From NCBI RefSeq assembly GCF_003885045.1, contig NZ_RHJS01000002.1:744001-808000 (forward strand): a DNA stretch of 64,000 nucleotides. The letters are read 5' to 3'. Position 1 is the stretch's first letter; each line of letters opens with the position of its first letter. The notes below the pieces were generated by a model, which was not told the origin of the DNA, searched no databases, and was given only the letters and a program-made list of their open reading frames with translations. This stretch comes from Schaedlerella arabinosiphila (GTDB lineage Bacteria > Bacillota > Clostridia > Lachnospirales > Lachnospiraceae). The position numbers and the translations under genes are program-made. Below are positions 33,653-43,062 of this stretch, piece by piece.

Positions 33653-35446
33653 ATGCGGTGGTATAAAATGTGCGGATTCAATCAATACATCAACAAAAAC
33701 ATCGGAAGGAAGCTTACCTTCCTGATGGTTCCCGTCCTCTGCATCGTCATGACAGTAACCATCCTGCTTACGAGCTGGACATACACCCGGCGTCTTGTAA
33801 AAAATATCGAAGAGGGAAGCCAGTATATTACAGAAACTTTTAAACTGAACATGGATTTCTGTACATCGGACGTAAAGGCGCTGTTAAATACCCTTTCCAT
33901 GGACGAAAATGTGGTCCGGCTGGTCACCATGGAGAAAGATGTTCTGGATTACGGAGATTTTTTATCTTGCCAGAGGGAATTGAAGAAACGCTTTGGTTCC
34001 ATGACCTCCATGAAAAGCTACATCCAGGATGTATTCGTGCTGGGAAATAACGGATATCAGTACAATTATCTGCAGAATATCTGCGGGAGCCTCATGGAAA
34101 CCGACTGGTTTCAGGAATGTGTGGACAAAGAGAAAAAGGGGTTCCAGTATATCCTGCCCCACGACGTGGACTACTATGAGACGGGAAAGACTCCGGCCAG
34201 CCAGGCCATTTCTGTAGTGCTGCCCATCCGGTCCGGCAACGAGACGGTTGGGTATACACTGTGCGACATTCGGATGAACAAGGCCGCTGTCCTGCCGGAA
34301 AGTATCCACAAGGATGCCAATATGAATGCTTATCTGGTCAACGGTTCTACAAAGGAGTACTACGATTTCCAGACGAAGCAGAACCACACGGAAGGGGCGG
34401 CAGAATTTATTCGTTATCTGGGAGACAAAAAGAGCGATTCACTGAGGGCGGATGACCATTTCATCGTTTACTCAAAAATGGAAAGCAGCGACTGGTATAT
34501 TGCGGCGGTCTATCTGTACAAAGACATCATTGCGTCGGCCGTGTCGGCGCAGCGGATTGGTTTTATTATGCTGCTCTTGGGCTGCGGGGCGGTGGTAGTG
34601 CTGTCACGGGCAATCGCAGGCTCTGTGAAACGGCCGATTGACGAGATCATCTGCAGAATCCAGCAGGTGGAGCAGGAGAATTTTGAGCCTGTCGAGGTGA
34701 CCGGAGTTACAGGCCAGCCAGGGGAGCTCGTGCTGATACGCAGCCGGTTTGAGGAAATGATCCGGCGGATCAACGAGCTGGTACATAAGGTCTATCTGGG
34801 AGAAATCTACCGGAAAAACATGGAATACGAAAATCTGGTCAACCAGGTGAATCCTCATTTTATATTCAATGTACTGCAGCTGATCCAGGCAAAGGCAGTA
34901 TTGAGCGAGAATTACGAAATTGAGGAGATCGTCGTATCGCTCAGCCGGATGATGCGTTATACGATGAGCAACAAGGATAAGATCGTAACGCTTAAGGAGG
35001 AGTGCAGCCATGTGGAAAGCTATCTGGAATTGTACAGACAGCGTTACAGCCATAAGTTTTCCTATGAGATTCATCTGGAAAAAGAACTGGAGCTGCATCC
35101 GATCTTAAAGTTTGTCATACAGCCGCTGGCGGAAAACTGTATGAAGCATGGCTTTAAAAAGCTGAAACGGGAAGGCCGTGTTGTCATTGATGTTTCACGG
35201 CTGGAGGAACATATCCGCATCCTGGTAGAGGACGACGGAAACGGGATCGAGACTGGAAGACTGGAAGAACTGAGGAATTATATCTCAGATACCGAAGACC
35301 GGCAGTTCTCGTCTATCGGACTGAAAAATACGTTCCAAAGGCTCAAGCTGACTTATGGAGAAAAAGCGGAGATGAAGATCGAAAGTGCGGAAAACCAGTA
35401 TACGAAAGTATGCATCACAGTACCGCGGGAGGAGATCCATGTATAA
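33653..35446 (+). CDS. YesM-type sensor histidine kinase
   Basis: A 597-residue membrane kinase: helix near 17-40, a large extracellular Cache-like sensor (about 45-285), a second helix (about 295-320), HAMP linker, His_kinase domain with His402 in Asn-Pro-His-Phe-Ile-Phe-Asn, and a HATPase domain (Gln-Pro-Leu-Ala-Glu-Asn, Asp-Asp-Gly-Asn-Gly-Ile). ATG 33653 is 11 nt after AGGAG; an alternative is ATG 33668. It overlaps the regulator gene by 8 nt. Such kinases sense extracellular sugars and, with the YesN partner, turn on nearby ABC import genes, here 37261-42342. Confidence 0.9.
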   Translation: MRWYKMCGFNQYINKNIGRKLTFLMVPVLCIVMTVTILLTSWTYTRRLVKNIEEGSQYITETFKLNMDFCTSDVKALLNTLSMDENVVRLVTMEKDVLDYGDFLSCQRELKKRFGSMTSMKSYIQDVFVLGNNGYQYNYLQNICGSLMETDWFQECVDKEKKGFQYILPHDVDYYETGKTPASQAISVVLPIRSGNETVGYTLCDIRMNKAAVLPESIHKDANMNAYLVNGSTKEYYDFQTKQNHTEGAAEFIRYLGDKKSDSLRADDHFIVYSKMESSDWYIAAVYLYKDIIASAVSAQRIGFIMLLLGCGAVVVLSRAIAGSVKRPIDEIICRIQQVEQENFEPVEVTGVTGQPGELVLIRSRFEEMIRRINELVHKVYLGEIYRKNMEYENLVNQVNPHFIFNVLQLIQAKAVLSENYEIEEIVVSLSRMMRYTMSNKDKIVTLKEECSHVESYLELYRQRYSHKFSYEIHLEKELELHPILKFVIQPLAENCMKHGFKKLKREGRVVIDVSRLEEHIRILVEDDGNGIETGRLEELRNYISDTEDRQFSSIGLKNTFQRLKLTYGEKAEMKIESAENQYTKVCITVPREEIHV

Positions 35447-37055
35447 GATCATGTTTGTAGACGACGAGGAGCAGAACCTGTTCCTTATGGAAAAGATCGT
35501 TGACTGGGAGGAAAATGGCTTTCGGGTCTGCGGGATTGCCCTGGACGGTTCGGAGGGAATCCAGGTATTTGAAGAAACAGAGCCGGACGTGGTGTTTGTA
35601 GATATTCGTATGGACGAGATGAATGGGCTGGAGATGATCGAAAAGCTGCAGCAGAAGAAAAAGAAAGCGGTTTACGTGATCGTCACCGCATATGACGAAT
35701 TTTCTTATGCAAAGAAAGCAATCTCCCTTGGAGTAAAGGATTATCTTTTAAAGCCGGTTTCCAGAACGGAACTGCTGGATATGGTACGGCAGATCCGGGA
35801 AGAGCTGGATATGGAACGTAAAAAAGAGGATGACAGCCGATTCTTAAGCAGACAGTATGAGAACGGCATATTCGAAAAAGCATTTGCCGCTCTGGAAACA
35901 GGATGTCTTGAGAAGCGGGACATTTCCGCGATGCCGGAGCCGAATGCGGCAATACCGGGATCAGATACTGCAATATTGAAATCGAATGCTGCGGAACCGG
36001 ATTCCGGAATGCCGGGAGTGGATACTGCAGCCCAGGAGCTGGACTCCGTGATCCGGGGACGCGCGCTGCGTTCCTATGAAATGTATTCGCCAACGGAGGA
36101 GCCCGGGGATCTGCTCTATCTGGTGGAGGACTGGGAGATTGAATACTGTTTTCCGGGCTATGACTGCGTCTGTTTTATATCGGAGGAAGAAAAAAAAGAT
36201 GCCGTTCTGGAAGCCTTTGAGGAACTGAAAAGTCATCACATCAGGAAGAAATATATCCTGCAGGTCAACCGGACATTTTCGAATGCAGAGGAATTGATCC
36301 GGGGGTACTGCGGGGATTTCCGGCACCGCGGATACTGCTTCTATGAGCGGCAGAGCAGAGTATTCTTCTGTAGTGAAGTGAAGACCGGGGAAGGGCAGGC
36401 ATACCTTTCATATGGTGAGGAGGGGGAGAAGCCTCTGCGCCGGCTGATCTACAACGGAGTGCCGGAGGACGCGATAGAGCTTGTACGTTGGATAGCGGAA
36501 TATGCAAAAGAGCAGGGGAGTGCTCCCGGCGGGCTGGCCGATGAGATGATCGGACTGCTGTTCCTGGTGAAAAACGAGCTTACCAAGCTGTACAAGGACC
36601 GGGCCTTTCTGATCCTGCGGCATCAGAATGTATGGGATCTGCATAAGCTTCGTACCGAAGCGAAGCTCGTTTCCCGGATGGAGGAATTGCTTCGCGAAAC
36701 CGGAACCGCAGTGAAAAATATGATAGAAAATAAAGGAAACTATTCCCTGATGGGCAGGACTGCGGAGTATATCAGGGAACATTTCGCAGATCCGGAGTTT
36801 TCCGCGGGAGAGGTTGCCGAGACCGTGCATCTGAGCAGAAATTATTTTCTGAAAGTATTCAAGGAAGAAATAGGAATCGCTTTTCTGGATTATGTAACAG
36901 ACATGAGGATGGAAAAGGCCAGGCAGATGTTGAAGGAAACGGAGGAGACCGTGTATGCCATCAGCAGAGCGGTGGGCTATGAGAGCCAGTACCATTTCAG
37001 CCGGAAATTCAAACAACGGTATGGAATCTCTCCCAACGAATACCGGAGCCTGTAA
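35439..37055 (+). CDS. YesN-type response regulator (receiver plus AraC domain)
   Basis: A 538-residue regulator: receiver domain (1-125; Asp55 in Val-Phe-Val-Asp-Ile-Arg-Met-Asp, Lys in Leu-Lys-Pro-Val), a variable middle of about 300 residues and a C-terminal AraC double helix-turn-helix (about 440-538, Leu-Ser-Arg-Asn-Tyr-Phe-Leu-Lys-Val-Phe-Lys-Glu and Val-Gly-Tyr-Glu-Ser-Gln-Tyr-His-Phe-Ser-Arg-Lys-Phe). A short stretch near 165-205 has Pro/Ser/Asp/Ala-rich imperfect repeats, probably a flexible linker. ATG 35439 follows GGGAGGAG. It most likely activates the ABC importer operon that starts 206 nt downstream. Confidence 0.92.
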   Translation: MYKIMFVDDEEQNLFLMEKIVDWEENGFRVCGIALDGSEGIQVFEETEPDVVFVDIRMDEMNGLEMIEKLQQKKKKAVYVIVTAYDEFSYAKKAISLGVKDYLLKPVSRTELLDMVRQIREELDMERKKEDDSRFLSRQYENGIFEKAFAALETGCLEKRDISAMPEPNAAIPGSDTAILKSNAAEPDSGMPGVDTAAQELDSVIRGRALRSYEMYSPTEEPGDLLYLVEDWEIEYCFPGYDCVCFISEEEKKDAVLEAFEELKSHHIRKKYILQVNRTFSNAEELIRGYCGDFRHRGYCFYERQSRVFFCSEVKTGEGQAYLSYGEEGEKPLRRLIYNGVPEDAIELVRWIAEYAKEQGSAPGGLADEMIGLLFLVKNELTKLYKDRAFLILRHQNVWDLHKLRTEAKLVSRMEELLRETGTAVKNMIENKGNYSLMGRTAEYIREHFADPEFSAGEVAETVHLSRNYFLKVFKEEIGIAFLDYVTDMRMEKARQMLKETEETVYAISRAVGYESQYHFSRKFKQRYGISPNEYRSL

Positions 37056-37091
37056 GGAACGGTTGAGAAAAGAACGGCAGAATGAAAACAT

Positions 37092-37145
37092 CATCAGGCA
37101 GATTGAACGGGCTTCGCCTGTGGAAATCTGCCTGATGCTTTTTTT
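37092..37145 (+). terminator. Rho-independent terminator
   Basis: CATCAGGCAGATT (37092-37104) pairs with AATCTGCCTGATG (37125-37137), followed by CTTTTTTT. It separates the two-component pair from the ABC importer. Confidence 0.92.
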
Positions 37146-37260
37146 GTGGAAATTTTTTTATGAGAGTGATTTTGAGCAACGATTCGTGATTTTCGGCATT
37201 TCCGAAGGAGGAAAATTTCAGTAGTATATACTTATAAAAAACAAAAGGGAGGAACTACAC

Positions 37261-38517
37261 ATGATAAAAAAAGGAATGGCGGCTTTGCTGTGTGCAGGAA
37301 TGGTGTTGAACCTGGCGGCGTGCGGAGGCAGCGGGGATGATGCAAAAAGTGAAAAAGGCGGAAGCTCAAAAAATACCGTGACATTGCTCTCCTGGTATAC
37401 GGAGGAGCAGATGATGCCTCTGAAAGAGGGATTTGAAGCAGCCAATTCAGATCTGGAGCTGGAGGTGCAGTTTGTACCGCCGACAGAACAGTATATCCAG
37501 AAGCTGACTCTGCTGATGAACGGGAATGAACCTACGGATCTGTTCTTTATGTGCCCGGAGGTTCGGGAAGACGTGGTTGCGACAGATTTTGCGGAGGATC
37601 TTTCCGATATGCCGATCATGGAGAAGCTGAGCGACAACGCAAAAAGGACGCTGGGCGCGGATGGCAAGGTGTACGGACTTTCCATGGATTCCTGGGCAAG
37701 CTTTATGTTCTACAACAAAGAGATTTTTGAACAGGCAAAGATTGAGAAAACACCGGAGACCTGGGATGAGCTGGTGGAGGATATGGCGAAGATCAAGGAG
37801 CTTGGTATTGACCCGATGACCGCACAGTCCGAGGATGCGGGGAGACTGCTTCTGGGATTATTCGCATCCAATGAGGCGTCAAAGGATCCGAATGTGGAAG
37901 CGGCGCTCGCGGACGGCAGTAAAAAATTTTCCGAGCTGTACAAGGAATCCATGGACGCATGGTATGAGGATGTGATCGAGCCGAAATACCTGGGACAGTC
38001 CTGCCTAAGCCTGACCAATGACCAGCAGATCGAAATGTTTGTAAACGGGCAGGCTGCCATGATGATCGGCGGGCCTTGGAGCCTTCCGGATTTTGAGTCA
38101 AAGAATCCGAATCTGGAATACGGAACCTTCGGGATTCCCGGATTTGACGGCGAGGTGATGCTGCAGGGTGCGGCAAATGTAGGAATCGGCATTGCAAAGG
38201 AAGCAAAAAATAAAGAAGGCGCAGAGAAATTTATGGAATATCTGTCCTCCGAGGACGGTGTTCAGTGCTGGGCCGGCATGTTCGACAATTTTATGAACGC
38301 GGCGGATGCAGAGTATACGGTAGACCCATGTCTGGAGGCATTCAAGACAGATGTAGCGGAAGGCAGAGTGTACTGGCAGACTGTGGAATGGCCGTCTTCA
38401 TCCTCTATCCTGGAGGCATATACATCCGCCTGCCAGAGCGTGATCGCAGGGACATCCACACCGGAGGAGGCTCTGGAAGCGGTAGACGACAAGTTTGAGG
38501 TCATTCTATCAAATTAG
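37261..38517 (+). CDS. ABC sugar importer, substrate-binding lipoprotein
   Basis: A 418-residue binding protein with signal peptide and lipobox (Leu-Asn-Leu-Ala-Ala-Cys, Cys at about 21), then Gly-Gly-Ser-Gly. It shows family-1 features: Thr-Glu-Gln-Tyr-Ile-Gln-Lys-Leu, Gly-Lys-Val-Tyr-Gly-Leu-Ser, Thr-Trp-Asp-Glu-Leu and a Gly-Gly-Pro-Trp-Ser-Leu-Pro near 270. It is first in an operon with two permeases. GGGAGG lies 10 nt before ATG 37261. No ATPase gene is present, so a shared MsmX-like ATPase is expected. Sugar unknown; GH43-like enzyme downstream suggests a pentoside or beta-linked oligosaccharide. Confidence 0.92.
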   Translation: MIKKGMAALLCAGMVLNLAACGGSGDDAKSEKGGSSKNTVTLLSWYTEEQMMPLKEGFEAANSDLELEVQFVPPTEQYIQKLTLLMNGNEPTDLFFMCPEVREDVVATDFAEDLSDMPIMEKLSDNAKRTLGADGKVYGLSMDSWASFMFYNKEIFEQAKIEKTPETWDELVEDMAKIKELGIDPMTAQSEDAGRLLLGLFASNEASKDPNVEAALADGSKKFSELYKESMDAWYEDVIEPKYLGQSCLSLTNDQQIEMFVNGQAAMMIGGPWSLPDFESKNPNLEYGTFGIPGFDGEVMLQGAANVGIGIAKEAKNKEGAEKFMEYLSSEDGVQCWAGMFDNFMNAADAEYTVDPCLEAFKTDVAEGRVYWQTVEWPSSSSILEAYTSACQSVIAGTSTPEEALEAVDDKFEVILSN

Positions 38518-38545
38518 TATATAGACTGGAAAGGGTTGAGCAGTT

Positions 38546-39415
38546 ATGAAATTAAAAAAAGAATTACCGTACCTGTGTTTTATACTTCCCGCGTTTCTGG
38601 TCTATACCGTGCTGATGCTGTATCCGATGCTCCAGGCGGTAGGGCTGTCATTTACGGACTGGAAGGGCGTTACCTTTGAGAATCTTCATTTTGTGGGGCT
38701 GAAAAATTATCTGGATGTTTTTTCAGATAAGCAGATCATCATCTCCATCACCAATACGGTGGTCTATGCCATTGCCGTGCCGATCGCGGTTACGATCCTT
38801 GCGATCCCGCTGTCGGTTGCCCTGAATTCCAAAATGAAGACCAGCAACATCCAGAGAGCGGCGTTTTTCTTCCCGTCGGTTCCGAGTGCGCTGGTGCTGG
38901 GGTTTTTATGGTCCTATATTATGTCGCCTCTGGATTACGGACTGCTGAACCGGATGGTTACAGGGCTGGGCTTTGACCCGGTCCTCTGGCTGGCGGACCC
39001 AAAGATGGCGATGGTATCAGTTATCGTAGTGACTGTGTGGAGCCAGCTTGGCTGGCATGCCTGCATCTACCTGGCACAGCTGCAGAGCGTTTCCGAGGAC
39101 CTGTACGAGGCGGCCCGGATCGACGGCGCAAATACACTGCAGTTATTTTTCAGGATCACAGTGCCGCAGCTAAAGCCGGCCATGGTCACCAGCGTGATGC
39201 TGCTGATGATCTCTTCCCTGAAGGTATTCGATCTCCCGTTCGCGCTGACAGGCGGCGGGCCGGGATATGCGACGACCATGATATCCCAGGTGATCATTCA
39301 GAGAGGTTTTGTAGATAAAATGTATGGAAGATCTATGGCAGCGGCGATCGTATTCTTCTTATTTGTAGCATTTATTACGGCAATCCAGCAGAAAGCGGGG
39401 GCAGAAAAAGAATGA
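38546..39415 (+). CDS. ABC sugar importer permease (MalF-like)
   Basis: A 289-residue inner-membrane protein with six predicted helices and the cytoplasmic loop Glu-Ala-Ala-Arg-Ile-Asp-Gly-Ala-Asn (about 190-198), the EAA motif that docks the ATPase. It starts 28 nt after the binding-protein gene and overlaps the next permease by 4 nt (ATGA), so they are translated together and form a heterodimer. Confidence 0.93.
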   Translation: MKLKKELPYLCFILPAFLVYTVLMLYPMLQAVGLSFTDWKGVTFENLHFVGLKNYLDVFSDKQIIISITNTVVYAIAVPIAVTILAIPLSVALNSKMKTSNIQRAAFFFPSVPSALVLGFLWSYIMSPLDYGLLNRMVTGLGFDPVLWLADPKMAMVSVIVVTVWSQLGWHACIYLAQLQSVSEDLYEAARIDGANTLQLFFRITVPQLKPAMVTSVMLLMISSLKVFDLPFALTGGGPGYATTMISQVIIQRGFVDKMYGRSMAAAIVFFLFVAFITAIQQKAGAEKE

Positions 39416-40236
39416 GCGCTAAAAAAGTCAGAAATATAGCAGGCGAGATTGCAATGCTTGCATTGTGTATCGTGATACTGATTCCGTTTTACTATCTTGC
39501 AGTCAATACATTCAAGACACCTCAGGAAATGTCCGGCTCGCCGCTGGCGCTTCCTCGGAGCGTGACCTTTGAAAATTACGCAAAGGCATTTGAAAACATG
39601 GATTTTGTGCGCAGCTTTAGCAATTCTCTGATCATTACAGTGGTCTCGGTAACGCTGATCGTGCTTTTTGGAGCTATGGCGGCCTATCCTATTGCGCGTA
39701 GAAAACACAAGATGTATAAAGGACTCCTGGCCTATTTTCTGCTGGGGTATATGGTTCCGGCACAGACCATCATGATCCCTCTGTACCTTCTGCTGCAGAA
39801 AATGCATCTTCTGAACAATATTGCGGGGCTGATCCTGGTATATTCGAGCTGGTGCAATTTTGCGATGTTCCTGTATCAGGGATTTTTCAAAGGGCTTCCG
39901 ATGGATATTGAAGAGGCTGCGATGATTGATGGCTGCGGCCCATGGAAATGCTTCTGGCTCGTGGTATTTCCGTTGCTGAAGCCGATCACTACAACAATTA
40001 TCATCTTTGAGGTCATGTGGGTGTGGAATGATTTCCTCTACCCGTACCTGTTCCTCAGCTCCAACAAGTCCTTTACCCTGGTCATGCAGGTGTATAAAGG
40101 GGTGGGGCAGTTCAGCAATGACTGGTCCATGATGCTCTCAACCATGGTTCTGGTATTGATCCCGGTGGTAATCTTCTATCTGATCATGCAGAAGCATATC
40201 GTAGCCGGGATCACAAGCGGGGCCGTGAAGGGCTAG
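39412..40236 (+). CDS. ABC sugar importer permease (MalG-like)
   Basis: A 274-residue membrane protein with six helices and the EAA loop Glu-Glu-Ala-Ala-Met-Ile-Asp-Gly-Cys-Gly (about 168-177). It pairs with the MalF-like permease encoded just upstream. The substitution of Cys for the usual Ala in the loop is minor. The GH43-like gene follows after 38 nt in the same operon. Confidence 0.93.
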   Translation: MSAKKVRNIAGEIAMLALCIVILIPFYYLAVNTFKTPQEMSGSPLALPRSVTFENYAKAFENMDFVRSFSNSLIITVVSVTLIVLFGAMAAYPIARRKHKMYKGLLAYFLLGYMVPAQTIMIPLYLLLQKMHLLNNIAGLILVYSSWCNFAMFLYQGFFKGLPMDIEEAAMIDGCGPWKCFWLVVFPLLKPITTTIIIFEVMWVWNDFLYPYLFLSSNKSFTLVMQVYKGVGQFSNDWSMMLSTMVLVLIPVVIFYLIMQKHIVAGITSGAVKG

Positions 40237-40274
40237 ACACAGCAAATGAATATTAGAAACAGAGGAGATTATAT

Positions 40275-41216
40275 ATGAATATCATACCAAATGCCCCATT
40301 ATTCCGGGATCCAATCTACGATGGGGCCGCTGATCCGACAATCCTGTGGAATCCCATGGAACAGGCATGGTGGATCTTTTATACCAACCGCCGTGCGTTT
40401 TCTCCGGGAGTCGGGGTGAGCTATATGCACGGTTCCGACATCGGGATCGCCAGCTCCGATGACGGAGGAAAAAACTGGATCTACCGGGGAACCGCTCAGG
40501 GGCTGGGGTTTGAACCGGGAAGAAATACCTGGTGGGCACCGGAGGTGATTGAGCACGAAGGAACATTTCACATGTATGTATCCTATGTGCGCGGGGTTCC
40601 GTTCAGCTGGGAATATCCAAGAAAAATACTCCATTATACGAGCAAGGATCTGTGGAATTGGACATTTGTCGGAGAACCGAAGCTGGCCTCGGATCGGGTA
40701 ATTGATGCCTGTATCATCCGGCTGCCTGACGGACGCTGGAAGATGTGGTACAAAAATGAGGCAGATCAGGGATTTACTTACAGCGCGCTCAGCAAGGATC
40801 TGTATCATTGGATCCCCGGCGGCGCGGAGATTACGGATTGTCCCCATGAGGGACCCAATGTATTTTTCTTCCGGGAAAGATACTGGATGCTCACAGATCC
40901 CTGGCATGGGCTTGGGGTGTATGTCAGTGAGGACGCGGTAAACTGGAAGAGGTGCTCCAATATCCTGCGGGAACCGGGACTGCGCCGGGATGACAGCGGG
41001 ATCGGAGCGCATGCGGATGTACTGGTGCATAAAGGACGTGCATATATCTTTTATTTTACACACCCGGAGGTCACAGAGGAAGAACGAAATGATCCGGACT
41101 TTGTATGGGAATACCGGCATCGGCGCTCCTCCTTGCAGGCTGCAGAGCTGATCTGCAAGAATGGGGAACTGGCCTGCGACAGGAACCATGTGGAGATGGA
41201 TCTGGGAATGGTATGA
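40275..41216 (+). CDS. GH43-like five-bladed beta-propeller glycosidase
   Basis: A 313-residue cytoplasmic protein without signal peptide. The propeller-type catalytic triad of clan GH-F is visible: base Asp20 in Ala-Ala-Asp-Pro-Thr-Ile, Asp144 in Val-Ile-Asp-Ala-Cys-Ile, and acid Glu192 in His-Glu-Gly-Pro-Asn-Val. Overall similarity to classical xylosidases is limited, so it may belong to a related or new GH43-like subgroup. The context (ABC importer before, TIM-barrel isomerase after) suggests it cleaves the imported oligosaccharide. The start has GAGG at 10 nt. Confidence 0.75.
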   Translation: MNIIPNAPLFRDPIYDGAADPTILWNPMEQAWWIFYTNRRAFSPGVGVSYMHGSDIGIASSDDGGKNWIYRGTAQGLGFEPGRNTWWAPEVIEHEGTFHMYVSYVRGVPFSWEYPRKILHYTSKDLWNWTFVGEPKLASDRVIDACIIRLPDGRWKMWYKNEADQGFTYSALSKDLYHWIPGGAEITDCPHEGPNVFFFRERYWMLTDPWHGLGVYVSEDAVNWKRCSNILREPGLRRDDSGIGAHADVLVHKGRAYIFYFTHPEVTEEERNDPDFVWEYRHRRSSLQAAELICKNGELACDRNHVEMDLGMV

Positions 41217-41370
41217 GACCATGTGTCGATGCCGTCAGCTCCCTGTTGCAACCTATAACCAGCATCTTGACATTTACTGCCGAAAATAGTAGTATTTTTG
41301 TATTGCGTGTGCTGTGAACAGCATCAAACAGATCCATATTAATATAAGGTAGGAAAGGAATGAAAAAGCG

Positions 41371-42342
41371 ATGAAGTTAGGCGTATTTAATCCGGTATTG
41401 AAAAACAAAACCTTCGAGGAGGCATGTGCCTATCTGGAGGGGCTGGGCGTGCAGATGATGGAGATCGGATGCGGGGGATTTCCGGGCAAAGAGCACTGCA
41501 ATCCGAAGGTGCTCTTACATGACGAGGAGAAGCGCAGGGAATTTCTGGATGTGCTTGCAAGGCATCATCTGGAGATCAGCGGCCTGAGCTGCCACGGCAA
41601 CCCCATCCATCCGGACCCGGAGAAGGCAAAGGCATTTGACGATGACCTGACAGATGCCATACTGCTCTGCGAAAAGCTGGGCGTGCCGGTTCTGAATACA
41701 TTTTCCGGATGCCCGGGGGCTGACGATGACTCGAAGATGCCCAACTGGGTGACCTGCTCCTGGCCCGATGATTTCGGCGAGATCCTTGCCTGGCAGTGGG
41801 AAAAGGTGCTGATCCCGTACTGGAAGCAAAAGGCCGCTTTCGCAAAGGAACACGGCGTGGAAAAGATCGCACTGGAGCTGCATCCGGGATTCTGCGTATA
41901 CAATACAAGCTCGCTTCTGCGCCTCCGCCGGGAGGTGGGGCCGGAGATCGGGGCGAACTTAGACCCCAGCCACCTGATCTGGCAGCAGATGGACCCGGTG
42001 GAAGTGATCCGCGTGCTGGGAGAGGAAAACGCGATTTTCCATTTCCACGCGAAGGATACCCAGATCAATCCGTATAACTGCCGGATCAACGGGGTTCTGG
42101 ACACCGGCAATTACCATGATCTGAAAAAACGCTCCTGGACCTTCCGCTCGATCGGCTATGGAAACGACCTGGGCTATTGGAAAAATATCATTTCCCAGCT
42201 TCGTTTGACCGGGTACGACCATGTCATCAGCATTGAGCACGAGGACGGACTGATGAGCCAGAATGAAGGGCTGACCAAGACGGTAGACGCCTTAAAGCAG
42301 ATCATCATTTTTGAAGAGCCGGGAGAAATGTACTGGGCATAG
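41371..42342 (+). CDS. Sugar phosphate isomerase/epimerase family (TIM barrel)
   Basis: A 323-residue protein of the xylose-isomerase-like TIM-barrel superfamily. Putative metal ligands are in Ala-Leu-Glu-Leu-His-Pro (about 166-171), Leu-Asp-Pro-Ser-His (about 192-196), His-Phe-His-Ala-Lys-Asp (about 222-227) and Ile-Glu-His-Glu-Asp near 290. Relatives epimerise or isomerise keto-sugars or inositol derivatives. ATG 41371 follows AGGAAAGGAATGAAAAAGCG. It is 154 nt after the glycosidase and probably continues the same pathway. Exact substrate unknown. Confidence 0.85.
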   Translation: MKLGVFNPVLKNKTFEEACAYLEGLGVQMMEIGCGGFPGKEHCNPKVLLHDEEKRREFLDVLARHHLEISGLSCHGNPIHPDPEKAKAFDDDLTDAILLCEKLGVPVLNTFSGCPGADDDSKMPNWVTCSWPDDFGEILAWQWEKVLIPYWKQKAAFAKEHGVEKIALELHPGFCVYNTSSLLRLRREVGPEIGANLDPSHLIWQQMDPVEVIRVLGEENAIFHFHAKDTQINPYNCRINGVLDTGNYHDLKKRSWTFRSIGYGNDLGYWKNIISQLRLTGYDHVISIEHEDGLMSQNEGLTKTVDALKQIIIFEEPGEMYWA

Positions 42343-42367
42343 AGTAAAAGGAGGCTTGAGGATTCAC

Positions 42368-43021
42368 GTGGGAGATCTTCAGACACTGATTGTATTTTGT
42401 ATGGAATTAGCCGGAACCATCGCGTTCGCGGCGTCCGGGGCCATGGTGGGGATCAACTGCGGGATGGATATTTTCGGAGTGTGCGTCCTGGGCGTGGTGA
42501 CGGCCGTGGGCGGCGGGATGACGCGGGACATGATCCTGGGAAATGTGCCCGGGGCGCTGATCAGGCCGGTGTATGTACTGGTTGCGGTGTTTACGGCGCT
42601 GGCGGTGTTTCTGGTGCTGTATTTTAAGAGAAATGTGCTCCGGGGAAAACCCGGGGAACTGTATGACAGGGCCATGCTGGTGATGGACTCGGTGGGGCTT
42701 GGAATCTTTACCGTGGTAGGCGTTACCACAGGCATCAGCAGCGGATATCTGGAAAATACGTTTCTTCTGACATTTCTGGGGACGCTGACAGGGGTCGGGG
42801 GCGGACTTCTGCGGGATATAATGGCAGGCATGCCGCCCTACATTTTTGTAAAACATATCTATGCCTGCGCCTCTGTGGCAGGGGCCTTGTGCTGCGTCTG
42901 GATCTACCGCGGCTTCGGACAGATCCCGGCTATGGTCGTATCCTCCGCGCTGGTGGTGCTGATTCGGTTTCTGGCGGCGCATTACCATTGGAACCTGCCC
43001 CGGATGAAGCGGGAAGGATGA
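42368..43021 (+). CDS. TRIC/UPF0126 family membrane protein
   Basis: A membrane protein of about 217 residues, with two homologous three-helix repeats each having a glycine-rich loop before Arg-Asp (Gly-Gly-Gly-Met-Thr-Arg-Asp-Met and Gly-Gly-Gly-Leu-Leu-Arg-Asp-Ile). This is the hallmark of the bacterial relatives of trimeric intracellular cation channels. The start is unclear: AAAGGAGG (42347-42354) is 13 nt from GTG 42368, 1 nt from TTG 42356 and 7 nt from an ATT at 42362. The cargo in bacteria is uncertain (cations or glycine). Not obviously linked to the sugar genes. Confidence 0.88.
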   Translation: MGDLQTLIVFCMELAGTIAFAASGAMVGINCGMDIFGVCVLGVVTAVGGGMTRDMILGNVPGALIRPVYVLVAVFTALAVFLVLYFKRNVLRGKPGELYDRAMLVMDSVGLGIFTVVGVTTGISSGYLENTFLLTFLGTLTGVGGGLLRDIMAGMPPYIFVKHIYACASVAGALCCVWIYRGFGQIPAMVVSSALVVLIRFLAAHYHWNLPRMKREG

Positions 43022-43062
43022 CTGTTTGGGGCAGAAAGTGTGTTGCAGGAGGGATGCTTAGT